Source: UBA5216 sp043743335 (lineage in GTDB: Bacteria > Pseudomonadota > Gammaproteobacteria > Burkholderiales > SG8-41). Taken from it: 64,000 nucleotides of DNA. Under the pieces are notes generated by a model, which was not told the DNA's origin, did not search any database, and was given only the letters and a program-made list of their open reading frames with translations. Of the stretch, positions 42,638 through 50,582 are shown piece after piece. Every line of letters starts with the position of its first letter. Position 1 is the stretch's first letter. The stretch is from positions 5,445-69,444 of the forward strand of contig JAYTWR010000199.1 of assembly GCA_043743335.1 (NCBI GenBank). The letters run 5' to 3'. The position numbers and the translations under genes are program-made.

Positions 42638-43711
42638 ATGATCCGACTGATGCAAGGCGATCTGCTCAAACAGGACGATGTTGACGCCATCGTCAACACG
42701 GTCAATTGCGTAGGCGTGATGGGTAAGGGTATAGCGCTACAGTTCAAAAACAAGTGGCCTGCCAACAATCAAGTCTACGAGTTGGCGTGCAAAGCCGGGC
42801 AGGTGAAGCTCGGCCACATGTTTGTGTTTGACTCGGGCGGTTTGGTAAAGCCCAATTTCATCATCAATTTCCCGACCAAGGGACATTGGCGTACCAAGTC
42901 CGACATTAAGTCGATTCAGGATGGGTTGGCAGATTTGGTGAAACAGGTGAAGCGGTTGAAAATTAAATCCCTTGCAATTCCCCCACTGGGTTGTGGCAAT
43001 GGCGGATTGGACTGGGACGACGTGCGGCCCTTGATCGCGGATGCGTTTGCACAACTGCCGGATATAGAAGTCCGGTTGTTTGAGCCTGTGGGCGCGCCTG
43101 CCGCCAAAACCATGGAAGTGCGTACGCCGAAGCCGAAAATGACGCCAGGGCGCGCCGCGATCCTCAGGGTGCTGGATACCTACCGCGCTTTAGGATACGG
43201 GCTATCGAAGATTGAGGTGCAGAAGCTTGCGTATTTTTTGCAGGAAGCAGGACAAAAATTAAAGCTGACTTTTGTTGCACACGAATACGGCCCTTATTCC
43301 GATCAACTGCGCCACGTGCTTAACAAGATGGAAGGGCACTATATTCGTGGTGTCGGCGACGGGGTGGTGGATGCCGAAATAGAGCCGGTGCCTGACGCGC
43401 TAACCGAAGCAGATGCGTTTTTGATGCGTGATGACGAAGGCCCAAGTCTGAATCGACGCGTTGCGAAAGTGGAGCAATTGATAGACGGTTTTCAATCGCC
43501 CTATGGCATGGAATTGCTGGCCACGGTTTACTGGGTCACGCAAAACCCGCCTTATGCCAAAACCCATACCGAGGCGCTGCAAGCAGTGCATCGCTGGAAT
43601 GAGCGCAAGCGCGAACTGATGCAAGCGGTACACGTCGAGACCGCATGGAATCGCTTGCGCGAGGAGGGGTGGATATCCGAGCCTGACCTTAAGGCTGCCG
43701 CCAGCCATTGA
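42638..43711 (+). CDS. DarG-like macrodomain protein (ADP-ribosyl-DNA glycohydrolase type antitoxin)
   Basis: The N-terminal macrodomain (about 1-150) has the DarG/ALC1-like features GDLLKQDDVDAIVNTVNCVGVMGKGIALQFK, INFPTKGHWRTKSDIKSIQDGLADL and SLAIPPLGCGNGGLDWDDV. The C-terminal half has LSKIEVQKLAYFLQEAGQKLKLTFVAHEYGPYSDQLRHVLNKMEG, like the C-terminal domain of DarG and SocA/Panacea-type modules. In DarTG, DarG removes ADP-ribose from DNA thymidines placed by the toxin DarT. No DarT gene is adjacent: only the 57-residue gene and 173 bases lie upstream. A 12-base direct repeat (CTGGCTTCCGAT at 42569 and 42628) and a TATGAT box (42600) precede it. It has 357 residues. Confidence 0.85.
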   Translation: MIRLMQGDLLKQDDVDAIVNTVNCVGVMGKGIALQFKNKWPANNQVYELACKAGQVKLGHMFVFDSGGLVKPNFIINFPTKGHWRTKSDIKSIQDGLADLVKQVKRLKIKSLAIPPLGCGNGGLDWDDVRPLIADAFAQLPDIEVRLFEPVGAPAAKTMEVRTPKPKMTPGRAAILRVLDTYRALGYGLSKIEVQKLAYFLQEAGQKLKLTFVAHEYGPYSDQLRHVLNKMEGHYIRGVGDGVVDAEIEPVPDALTEADAFLMRDDEGPSLNRRVAKVEQLIDGFQSPYGMELLATVYWVTQNPPYAKTHTEALQAVHRWNERKRELMQAVHVETAWNRLREEGWISEPDLKAAASH

Positions 43712-43791
43712 TTTGTTGCGGCCAGTAGCGCGCGGCGCGCGGCGGGTTATGATTCTGAGCCATAGATTCTGTCACCAGAAATGGTTTTCAA

Positions 43792-44940
43792 ATGATCCGC
43801 GACCCCGCCACCTTCCAAATCCTTCTCGACACCATCGCGCGTCTCGTGCGCGACAAGCTGATCCCGCGCGAAGCCGAAGTAGCCGAGACGGATGAAATCC
43901 CCGCCGACATCATGGCCGAGATGCGGCGCATGGGGTTGTTTGGGCTGACGATTCCCGAAGAATACGGCGGCTTGGGCCTCACCACCGAGGAAGAGGCGCT
44001 GACCAGCATGGCCTTGTGCGAGGCCGCGCCCGCGTTTCGCTCGATCATGGGCACGAACAACGGCATCGGCGGCATGGGCATCGTAATCGACGGCACAGAC
44101 GCGCAGAAAAAGCATTATCTGCCGCGCCTCGCGAGTGGCGAGATTATCGGTTCGTTTGCGTTGACCGAGCCGGGCTCCGGTTCCGATGCGGGTGCGCTGA
44201 CCACGCGCGCAGAGAGAAACGGCGATCACTACATCGTCAACGGGGCCAAGCGCTACATCACCAACGCCCCGGAGGCGAACATTTTTACGCTGATGGCGCG
44301 CACGGACCCCAACACCAAAGACGCCAGTGGCGTATCGGCGTTTATCGTTGAACGTGATTCGCCGGGCCTGACGGTCGGCAAACCGGATCGCAAAATGGGC
44401 CAGCGCGGGTCGCACACTGCGGATGTGATTTTTGACCATGTGCGCGTGCCCGTGGGCAACGTCATCGGTGGCAAGGAGGGCATGGGTTTCAAAACCGCGA
44501 TGAAGGCGTTGGACCGCGCGCGGTTGAACATCGCCTCCGTGTGCGCGGGTGTCGCGCAGCGCTGTCTGAACGAGGCGCTGGCCTATGCGCGCGAGCGCAA
44601 ACAATTTGGCAAACCCATCGCCGAGTTTCAATTGATGCAGGCGATGCTGGCGGATTCCAAAACCGAAATCTACGCCGCACGCAGCATGATTCTTGAAGCC
44701 GCACGCAAGCGTGACACGGGGGCGAACATTACGCTGGAGGCCTCGTGTTGTAAGTTGTTTGCCTCTGAAATGGTGGGCCGCGTCGCCGATCGCGCGGTGC
44801 AAATTCACGGCGGTGCGGGTTATATGCAAGAGTATGCGGTGGAGCGGTTGTATCGCGACGTGCGTTTGTTCCGTATATTCGAGGGCACTACCCAGATACA
44901 GCAATTGGTGATTGCGCGGCATATGTTGCGGGAAGGGTAG
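43792..44940 (+). CDS. Acyl-CoA dehydrogenase
   Basis: FAD-dependent alpha,beta-dehydrogenation of an acyl-CoA. It shows FALTEPGSGSDAGALTTRAERNGDHYIVNGAKRYITNA (FAD/substrate region), RKQFGKPIAEFQLMQAMLAD, and the end QIHGGAGYMQEYAVERLYRDVRLFRIFEGTTQIQQLVIARHMLREG with the catalytic-base region. Its 382 residues are typical of the short/medium-chain group. It stands alone between the macrodomain gene and the GxxExxY unit. The chain length or branched substrate cannot be told from sequence. A 507-codon open frame on the other strand is its shadow. Confidence 0.93.
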   Translation: MIRDPATFQILLDTIARLVRDKLIPREAEVAETDEIPADIMAEMRRMGLFGLTIPEEYGGLGLTTEEEALTSMALCEAAPAFRSIMGTNNGIGGMGIVIDGTDAQKKHYLPRLASGEIIGSFALTEPGSGSDAGALTTRAERNGDHYIVNGAKRYITNAPEANIFTLMARTDPNTKDASGVSAFIVERDSPGLTVGKPDRKMGQRGSHTADVIFDHVRVPVGNVIGGKEGMGFKTAMKALDRARLNIASVCAGVAQRCLNEALAYARERKQFGKPIAEFQLMQAMLADSKTEIYAARSMILEAARKRDTGANITLEASCCKLFASEMVGRVADRAVQIHGGAGYMQEYAVERLYRDVRLFRIFEGTTQIQQLVIARHMLREG

Positions 44941-44952
44941 CATCAACCCCGA

Positions 44953-44985
44953 TTTACCACGGAACACGCCGAACACACGGAAATG
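44953..44985 (+). repeat. Left inverted repeat of GxxExxY unit
   Basis: It begins TTTACCACGGAACACGCCGA and runs to 44985, where it includes the start codon of the GxxExxY gene. It matches the complement of 45429-45461 at 28 of 33 positions. Confidence 0.8.
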
Positions 44986-45363
44986 ACGGAACTTATACAT
45001 GAAGACGAAACGTATCGTATACGAGGTGCGGTTTTCGAGGTCTATCGCGAAATGGGTTGTGGATTCCTTGAAGCAGTTTATCAGGAGTGTTTGACGTTGG
45101 AGTTTGCTAGGCAGGGCGTGCCATTTGTGGCTCAGAAGGCACTTGCACTCCACTACAAGGGTGAGAAGTTGTCCCAGACTTTCATCCCTGACTTTGTTTG
45201 TTTTGAATCCATAGTTGTCGAAATCAAGGCAGTGAACAAACTCACAAACGATCAGCGCGCCCAAGTTCACAACTATCTCAAATCCACTGGATTACAGCTG
45301 GGACTGCTGGTGAACTTTGGCCACTATCCGAAGGCCGAAGTTGAACGCGTCGTGCGAACGTGA
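44983..45363 (+). CDS. GxxExxY protein (PDDEXK_3 family)
   Basis: 126-residue protein of the GxxExxY family, a nuclease-like PD-(D/E)xK fold of unknown role. The name-giving motif is G27-F-L-E30-A-V-Y33 in EMGCGFLEAVYQECL. The nuclease-like core is FIPDFVCFESIVVEIKAVN (Asp, and Glu-x-Lys). The end (YLKSTGLQLGLLVNFGHYPKAEVERVV) is typical. The gene lies inside a 33-base inverted repeat, with its start codon in the left arm and its stop about 65 bases before the right arm. The unit separates an acyl-CoA dehydrogenase from a Bug gene, with no relation to either. It may be a mobilised or repeat-borne gene. Confidence 0.88.
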   Translation: MTELIHEDETYRIRGAVFEVYREMGCGFLEAVYQECLTLEFARQGVPFVAQKALALHYKGEKLSQTFIPDFVCFESIVVEIKAVNKLTNDQRAQVHNYLKSTGLQLGLLVNFGHYPKAEVERVVRT

Positions 45364-45428
45364 GTAGCGAGAGCGTTTTTGGGCCACAATTGCAGATAAA
45401 GACGCCAATCGTGAATATCATCTTCAAA

Positions 45429-45461
45429 CGCTTCCGTGTGTTCCGTGTATTCCGTGGTAAA
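45429..45461 (-). repeat. Right inverted repeat of GxxExxY unit
   Basis: On the minus strand it begins TTTACCACGGAATACACGGA, matching the left arm at 28 of 33 positions. It ends at the first base of an ATG in frame with the following Bug gene. That ATG is not its likely start. Confidence 0.8.
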
Positions 45462-45502
45462 TGTTTTTGAAGTCGCGTGCCAAAACCTACCAAGCGAGAG
45501 AT

Positions 45503-46468
45503 ATGAATAAATTTTGGTTTGCATCCGTTATTTTGTTTTCAGCGGTTTCCGGCGTGACGCTGGCCCAACAGTACCCCACCAAACCCATTCGCATGGTTGT
45601 GCCGTTCGCGCCCGGCGGCACGGGTGAATTTCTCTCGCGCAGCATCACGCCGCGCATGGGTGAGCTTATTGGGCAGCCGTTTATTGTGGATTTTCGCGGC
45701 GGCGCGGGCACTACGCTGGCTGCGGGGCTGGTGGCAACTGCGCCGGCTGACGGCAATACGGTATTGATCCAGACGTTCACCACGCAGGCGATCAATGACA
45801 GCCTGTATTCAAAGCTCTCTTACGACACCCGCAAGGATTTCGCCTCCACCGGCTTGATTGCGGTGATACCGATTGTGCTGGCCGCCCACCCGTCGCTGCC
45901 CGCGCGCAGTGCCCGCGATCTGGCGACGCTGTCCCAAGCGCGCGCCGGCACGCTCAACTTTGGCACTGCGGGCATCGGCACGTCATCGCACTTTGCGGTG
46001 GAGTTGTTCAAGCTCGCGTCCAAGGCTGATCTCACGCACATCCCATACAAGGGTGCCGGGCCAGCCACCATTGACGCAATGGCGGGCTTTGTGCCGCTGG
46101 TCGCCGATGCGATTACATCGTTAAAGCCGCATCTGGACGGTGGCAAGCTGCGTGGCATTGCCATCGGCAGTGCGCAACGCTCTGAAGGCGCGCCGCAGTT
46201 AGCGACGTTCGCCGAGTCGGGCTATCCCGGCTTTGAAGCGAGCTCCTGGTGGGGCTTGCTGGTTCCGGCGCGCACACCGCCGGCGATCATCGCGCGCTTG
46301 AATACCGAGCTCAACAAGGCACTGGAAGACGGCGTGGTGCGCAAGCGGCTAATGTCGCACGGTGCGACGCTCAAGTACGGCACGCCTGCGCAAGGCGACG
46401 AACTGATGAATTCCGAGCGCGACAAGTGGGCGAAAGTGGTCAAGGCCACCGGTGCCCGTGTAGATTAG
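45503..46468 (+). CDS. Bug/TctC family periplasmic substrate-binding protein
   Basis: 321 residues with signal peptide MNKFWFASVILFSAVSGVTLAQ. The ligand loop is QYPTKPIRMVVPFAPGGTGEFLSRS, followed by DFRGGAGTTLAAGL and HIPYKGAGPATIDAMAGFV, and the end is ERDKWAKVVKATGARVD. ATG 45503 is chosen for the clean signal peptide and the GAGAG before it. A start at 45461 would lie in the inverted repeat and add an uncleavable basic leader. It is diverged from the other Bug proteins here. It precedes the carboxyltransferase gene by 50 bases. Confidence 0.88.
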   Translation: MNKFWFASVILFSAVSGVTLAQQYPTKPIRMVVPFAPGGTGEFLSRSITPRMGELIGQPFIVDFRGGAGTTLAAGLVATAPADGNTVLIQTFTTQAINDSLYSKLSYDTRKDFASTGLIAVIPIVLAAHPSLPARSARDLATLSQARAGTLNFGTAGIGTSSHFAVELFKLASKADLTHIPYKGAGPATIDAMAGFVPLVADAITSLKPHLDGGKLRGIAIGSAQRSEGAPQLATFAESGYPGFEASSWWGLLVPARTPPAIIARLNTELNKALEDGVVRKRLMSHGATLKYGTPAQGDELMNSERDKWAKVVKATGARVD

Positions 46469-46477
46469 GCCGTATTA

Positions 46478-46495
46478 TAACTAATTGATTTTATT
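46478..46495 (+). repeat. AT-rich gene-border repeat, copy 8 (exact consensus)
   Basis: TAACTAATTGATTTTATT, 18 of 18 positions, followed by GAGTTATTTG. It lies 9 bases after the Bug stop and 23 bases before the carboxyltransferase start. Confidence 0.8.
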
Positions 46496-46518
46496 GAGTT
46501 ATTTGTAAAGGGTGTTTC

Positions 46519-48054
46519 GTGGCATTTGAAAAACTGATCGAAGATTTCCAAGCAAGAACCGCCGAAGCCGTGGGCATGGGCGGCCCCGAAAAACTCGCCA
46601 AGCGTAAGGCACAGGGGCACTTGAACGCGCGCGAGCGCATCGATTATTTGCTCGACAAGGATTCGTTCATCGAATCAGGCCGCTTCGCGCGCAGCCACCG
46701 ACCCGAGGTCAAACACAAGACGCCCGCCGACGGCAAGGTGGCGGGCTTTGGCAAGATCAACGGTCGTGAAGTGGGGCTGGTGTCGAACGATTTCACGGTG
46801 ATGGGTGCGTCGAGCGCGGTCATCAACATGAAAAAAATCAAGCACGTGAAGCAAACGGCGGCCAAGCGCGGCATGCCGCTGGTGCTGCTGGGCGAATCGT
46901 CGGGCGCGCGCATGCCGGATCGCATGGGTGCCGCGGGGCGCGCGATCATCGCGCAAGACCCCACCGAGTATCAACGCTTGCGTGAAGCGCCGTGGTGCTC
47001 CGCGTTGCTGGGCCAGTGTTATGGCTCATCCACTTGGTATTCGGCGATGTCGGATTTTGTGGTGATGCGCAAAGGCGCAATCATGGCGATTGCCAGCCCC
47101 AATGTGACGTCGATTGCCATCAACAAACCCATCACCGCCGAGGAGTTGGGCGGCTGGAAATTGCTCACCGGCATTTCGGGTTTGGCGGATATGGCGGTGG
47201 ATACTGACGAGCAGTGTCTCGACGCAATCAAAAAATTTCTGTCGTATTTGCCCAGTCACAACATGGAGCCGCCGCCCGAAGCGCCGGTGCCACCGGGCTC
47301 GGATGAGGCGAGTAACACCATCCTCGACATCATGCCGGAATCGCGCAATCAGGTGTACGACTCACGCAAAATCATCAAGGCGATTGCCGATAAAGATTCC
47401 ACCTTCGAGTTGAAAGAGCGCTACGGCAAATCACTGTGCACGATGCTCGCTCGCCTCGATGGCAAGAGTGTCGGCGTCATCGCCAACAACCCTTTGTTCA
47501 AGGGCGGCGCGCTCGATGCCGATGCCTGCAACAAGGTCACCAGCTTTATGGTGTTGTGCGATTCCTACAATATTCCGCTGGTGTTCTTAGTGGATGTGCC
47601 GGGCTTTCTGATAGGCATTGAGGGCGAATTACGCGGCATGCCGGGCAAGGTGATTAACTGGATGAACGCGCTCACGCTGGTCACGGTGCCGAAAATCACC
47701 GTGATGATGCGCAAAAATTACGGGCAAGCCTTTATCAACATGGCGGGCGGCAAAAATGCCGATGAAATCGCCTGTTGGCCCACAGCGGATTTGGGTTTTA
47801 TGGATCCGGCGGTGTCGGTTAACGTGCTTTACGGTGTGAAATTTGAGGATGACCCGGAGCGCTTCAAAAAACTCAAAGCCGAAGTCGAGCGTGACACATC
47901 GGCGTGGGGTCTCGCGGAGTTGTACGAGGCGCAAAACGTGATTGACCCACGAGACACGCGCGCCTACTTGATCCGCACCTTGGAGGTGCATCGCATGCGC
48001 CTGAAAAAGGGCGTAGGCGAGCATTTGCTGCGCAATTGGCCGACGAGTTATTAG
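46519..48054 (+). CDS. Acyl-CoA carboxylase carboxyltransferase (beta) subunit
   Basis: Carboxyltransferase half of a biotin-dependent carboxylase of the propionyl-/methylcrotonyl-/geranyl-CoA type. Two crotonase-fold lobes are present: N-terminal with LGESSGARMPDRMGAAGRAI and C-terminal with PLVFLVDVPGFLIGIEGELRGMPGKVINWMNALTLVTVPKITVMMRKNYGQAFINMAGG. Its 511 residues are normal. It starts with GTG at 46519, behind AAAGGG. The biotin carboxylase/BCCP alpha subunit that it needs is not in the window. Acceptor specificity cannot be assigned from sequence alone. Confidence 0.88.
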   Translation: MAFEKLIEDFQARTAEAVGMGGPEKLAKRKAQGHLNARERIDYLLDKDSFIESGRFARSHRPEVKHKTPADGKVAGFGKINGREVGLVSNDFTVMGASSAVINMKKIKHVKQTAAKRGMPLVLLGESSGARMPDRMGAAGRAIIAQDPTEYQRLREAPWCSALLGQCYGSSTWYSAMSDFVVMRKGAIMAIASPNVTSIAINKPITAEELGGWKLLTGISGLADMAVDTDEQCLDAIKKFLSYLPSHNMEPPPEAPVPPGSDEASNTILDIMPESRNQVYDSRKIIKAIADKDSTFELKERYGKSLCTMLARLDGKSVGVIANNPLFKGGALDADACNKVTSFMVLCDSYNIPLVFLVDVPGFLIGIEGELRGMPGKVINWMNALTLVTVPKITVMMRKNYGQAFINMAGGKNADEIACWPTADLGFMDPAVSVNVLYGVKFEDDPERFKKLKAEVERDTSAWGLAELYEAQNVIDPRDTRAYLIRTLEVHRMRLKKGVGEHLLRNWPTSY

Positions 48055-48078
48055 CCGCCTACGCGCGGCACCCACCCC

Positions 48079-48103
48079 GCCGGTTTTGTCAGGGCAAACC
48101 GGC
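48079..48103. other. Hairpin after carboxyltransferase gene
   Basis: GCCGGTTT (48079-48086) and AAACCGGC (48096-48103) form an 8-base-pair stem 25 bases after the stop at 48054. There is no T tract on either side, so it is a weak terminator candidate. The rest of the 181-base gap before the lipid operon shows no gene and no convincing promoter. Confidence 0.35.
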
Positions 48104-48235
48104 ATTGCGTCACAGTCGCCGTCTTGCCCGGCTTGGGCCGATGGTACACAATCCCGCTACGATTTATGACTATGCCGCAGGTGTGCGCTTGCGCGCGCCC
48201 ACCAAAACCGCTTCTCAATTTGCCGGACTGCGTGA

Positions 48236-49282
48236 ATGCCATCAGCAACGAACCTCGCGATCCACTGGGTAGAACAGGGCTTGGCGCCGGATGCGGTAGT
48301 ACGCGCGGGCATACGCCGCTTGCTGAAAGAGCGCTTGGCTGAAATTCATGCGGGGGATTGCGCAGCCGCGGCCGATGCTGGTGATGCCTTTTTAAACGAA
48401 TTGCGCACAGCCCCCATCGCACTGGTGCCGGAGAAAGCCAACGAGCAGCACTATGAAGTGCCTGCCGCATTTTTTACGCAGGTGCTGGGGCAACATCGTA
48501 AATACAGTTCGTGCTGGTGGCCCGCTGGAATCACGTCGCTGGATGCCGCCGAAGCCGCTGCGCTAGCAGCCACTTGCACGCGTGCGGGCCTTGCCGACGG
48601 GCAAGACATTCTCGAACTGGGCTGCGGCTGGGGCTCGCTCACGCTGTGGATGGCGGCGCACTATCCTGCCAGCCGCATCACCGCCGTTTCCAATTCGCAC
48701 AATCAGCGCGCGTTCATCGAGGCCGAAGCGGCGCGCCGCAACCTTGGTAATGTGCGCATCATCACCACCGACATGAACGGCTTTGATGCCGGTAGGCCAT
48801 TTGACCGTATTGTCTCCGTTGAAATGTGCGAGCACATGCGCAACTGGCCGGCGCTGTTCCGGCGCATCAGCGGCTGGCTCAAGGCCGACGGGCGATTTTT
48901 CATGCACGTCTTTGTGCATCGCCTAACGCCGTATGCGTTCATCGAGCGCGGCGACGACGACTGGATGAGCCGCTTTTTCTTCTCCGGCGGCATGATGCCG
49001 AGCGACGACATGGCGCTGCGCTGTCAGGATGATTTGCGCGTCACGCGCGTATGGCGCTGGGACGGCACACACTACGAGCGCACGGCCAACGCTTGGCTCG
49101 CCAATATGGATGCGCGCCGCGCCGCCGTGCAGCCAGTGTTTGAGCAGACTTACGGGCACGGGCAATTGACAGCCTGGTGGATGCGTTGGCGGATTTTTTT
49201 CATGTCGTGCGCTGAACTCTTCGGCTACGATCACGGTCAAGAGTGGTGGGTTAGCCACTATTTATTCGAGCGCCGCACATGA
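48236..49282 (+). CDS. Cyclopropane-synthase-like SAM methyltransferase
   Basis: 348-residue class I methyltransferase of the CFA-synthase superfamily, distinct from the Cfa at 54745. SAM motif I is ILELGCGWGSLTLWMA. Other family parts are YSSCWWP, AVSNSHNQRAFIEAEA, IVSVEMCEHMRNW and FFMHVFVHRLTPYAFIE. It lacks the N-terminal lipid domain of true CfaA proteins. It opens a nine-gene overlapping series for lipid modification; its stop overlaps the next start (ATGA). By analogy to UfaM-type enzymes it may methylate unsaturated acyl chains, but this is inference. Confidence 0.83.
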   Translation: MPSATNLAIHWVEQGLAPDAVVRAGIRRLLKERLAEIHAGDCAAAADAGDAFLNELRTAPIALVPEKANEQHYEVPAAFFTQVLGQHRKYSSCWWPAGITSLDAAEAAALAATCTRAGLADGQDILELGCGWGSLTLWMAAHYPASRITAVSNSHNQRAFIEAEAARRNLGNVRIITTDMNGFDAGRPFDRIVSVEMCEHMRNWPALFRRISGWLKADGRFFMHVFVHRLTPYAFIERGDDDWMSRFFFSGGMMPSDDMALRCQDDLRVTRVWRWDGTHYERTANAWLANMDARRAAVQPVFEQTYGHGQLTAWWMRWRIFFMSCAELFGYDHGQEWWVSHYLFERRT

Positions 49283-49803
49283 TTGCCAATATTGTTTTGT
49301 TTCAAGTAGGCTGGTTTGCCTGCGTCCTGGGCGCGGCCAAGGGCTTGCCTTGGATCGGCTTGATTGCTGCGGCCCTGGTGCTGGCGTGGCACCTGAAACA
49401 GGCGGCGCGGCCCGTTGAGGAAATCAAACTCATCACGCTCGCGCTGCTGATAGGCGCGGTGTGGGACAGCGCACTGGTGGCGCTGGGCTGGATTACCTAC
49501 CCCAACGGCACGGTAATCGCCGGCACGGCACCGTACTGGATACTCGCGTTGTGGGTGTTGTTCGCCACCACATTGAATGTGTCGATGCGCTGGATGCGGC
49601 ATCGCCTGTTAATCGCTTTTGTGCTGGGCGCGATTTGCGGCCCGCTGTCGTATTGGGGCGCCGGAAACATGGGGGCGGCGACGTTTCCCGATTTAACCAC
49701 CGCACTGATCGCGCTGGCGGTGGGCTGGGCGCTGATTATGCCGGCGCTGATGTGGCTGTCACGCCGGTTTGATGGCGTATCCACTCAAGGGGGCACTTTA
49801 TGA
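49279..49803 (+). CDS. DUF2878 integral membrane protein
   Basis: 174 residues with about five to six membrane helices (NIVLFQVGWFACVLGAAKG, WIGLIAAALVLAWHL, LITLALLIGAVWDSALVALGWI, APYWILALWVLFATTLNVSM, LLIAFVLGAICGPLSYWGA, LIALAVGWALIMPALMWL). The pattern WDS...G...Y..G..APYWI...W..FA..L..S fits DUF2878. Function unknown; it recurs next to Cfa, DUF1365 and FAD-oxidoreductase genes in proteobacteria. It overlaps both neighbours by 4 bases. Confidence 0.82.
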   Translation: MIANIVLFQVGWFACVLGAAKGLPWIGLIAAALVLAWHLKQAARPVEEIKLITLALLIGAVWDSALVALGWITYPNGTVIAGTAPYWILALWVLFATTLNVSMRWMRHRLLIAFVLGAICGPLSYWGAGNMGAATFPDLTTALIALAVGWALIMPALMWLSRRFDGVSTQGGTL

Positions 49804-50582
49804 CGAACTATCCTGTGGTGTTCGCGGCGCTGTGCGGGCTGGCGGCAATGACGGTTCTGGCTGTGTGCACGTGGCTTGTGAGCTGGGCCAAGCGCGACGC
49901 CAGCATCGTTGACAGTATGTGGTCGGTGCTGATTTATTCAGGTGCGGCGGTTTATGCGATCACATTGCCGCAAGCCGGGCCACGCACTGCCTGTGTGCTA
50001 CTGCTGGCCGCTTTGTGGGCGATACGCTTGGCCGTTTACATCACGTGGCGCAATTGGGGCGAGCCCGAAGACCGGCGCTATCAGGACATCCGCGCACGCA
50101 ATCAACCTCATTACGAAATGAAAAGCCTGTATCTGGTGTTCATCATGCAAGCGGTGCTGGCGTGGATTGTGTCGTCTGCGCTGCTCGCCGGCGTGGCGGG
50201 GGCGAGTCAGCCGGGTTGGCTCGATGCCGTCGGTGCCGCAGTAGTGGTGTTTGGCATCGTGTTTGAAGCGGTGGGCGATGGGCAACTGGCGCGGTTCAAG
50301 GGCAATGCCGAAAATCGCGGGCGCGTCATGAACACCGGGCTTTGGCATTACACACGCCACCCGAATTATTTCGGTGAGTTTTGCGTGTGGTGGGGCTTTT
50401 TTCTGATTGCGCTGTCGGCGGGCGGCTGGTGGGCGATCGTGTCGCCGTTGTTAATGTCGATGCTGCTGCTTAAAGTCTCCGGCGTGACCTTGCTGGAAAA
50501 AGACATCACCGAGCGTCGTCCCCAGTATCGCGACTACATCGCGCGCACCAACGCTTTTTTTCCCGGCAAGCCGACACCATGA
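49800..50582 (+). CDS. DUF1295 membrane protein (steroid 5-alpha-reductase-like fold)
   Basis: 260-residue multi-helix membrane protein of the DUF1295/ICMT-like family. Its C-terminal signature is NRGRVMNTGLWHYTRHPNYFGEFCVWWGFFLIAL, with YRDYIARTNAFFPG at the end. Relatives bind NADPH and reduce double bonds in lipids or sterols. In this operon it could reduce or tailor modified fatty acids. It is coupled to both neighbours by 4-base overlaps. Confidence 0.85.
   Translation: MTNYPVVFAALCGLAAMTVLAVCTWLVSWAKRDASIVDSMWSVLIYSGAAVYAITLPQAGPRTACVLLLAALWAIRLAVYITWRNWGEPEDRRYQDIRARNQPHYEMKSLYLVFIMQAVLAWIVSSALLAGVAGASQPGWLDAVGAAVVVFGIVFEAVGDGQLARFKGNAENRGRVMNTGLWHYTRHPNYFGEFCVWWGFFLIALSAGGWWAIVSPLLMSMLLLKVSGVTLLEKDITERRPQYRDYIARTNAFFPGKPTP

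Noticed and set aside
42569..42639. 12-base direct repeat CTGGCTTCCGAT as the ends of a mobile element
   Set aside because: Only 59 bases apart, no transposase and no inverted termini; may be chance or a local duplication.
43747..45270. 507-codon open frame on the minus strand
   Set aside because: It runs antisense to a clear acyl-CoA dehydrogenase and to the GxxExxY gene. Its translation is His/Arg-rich with no domain, the usual shadow of GC-rich coding DNA.
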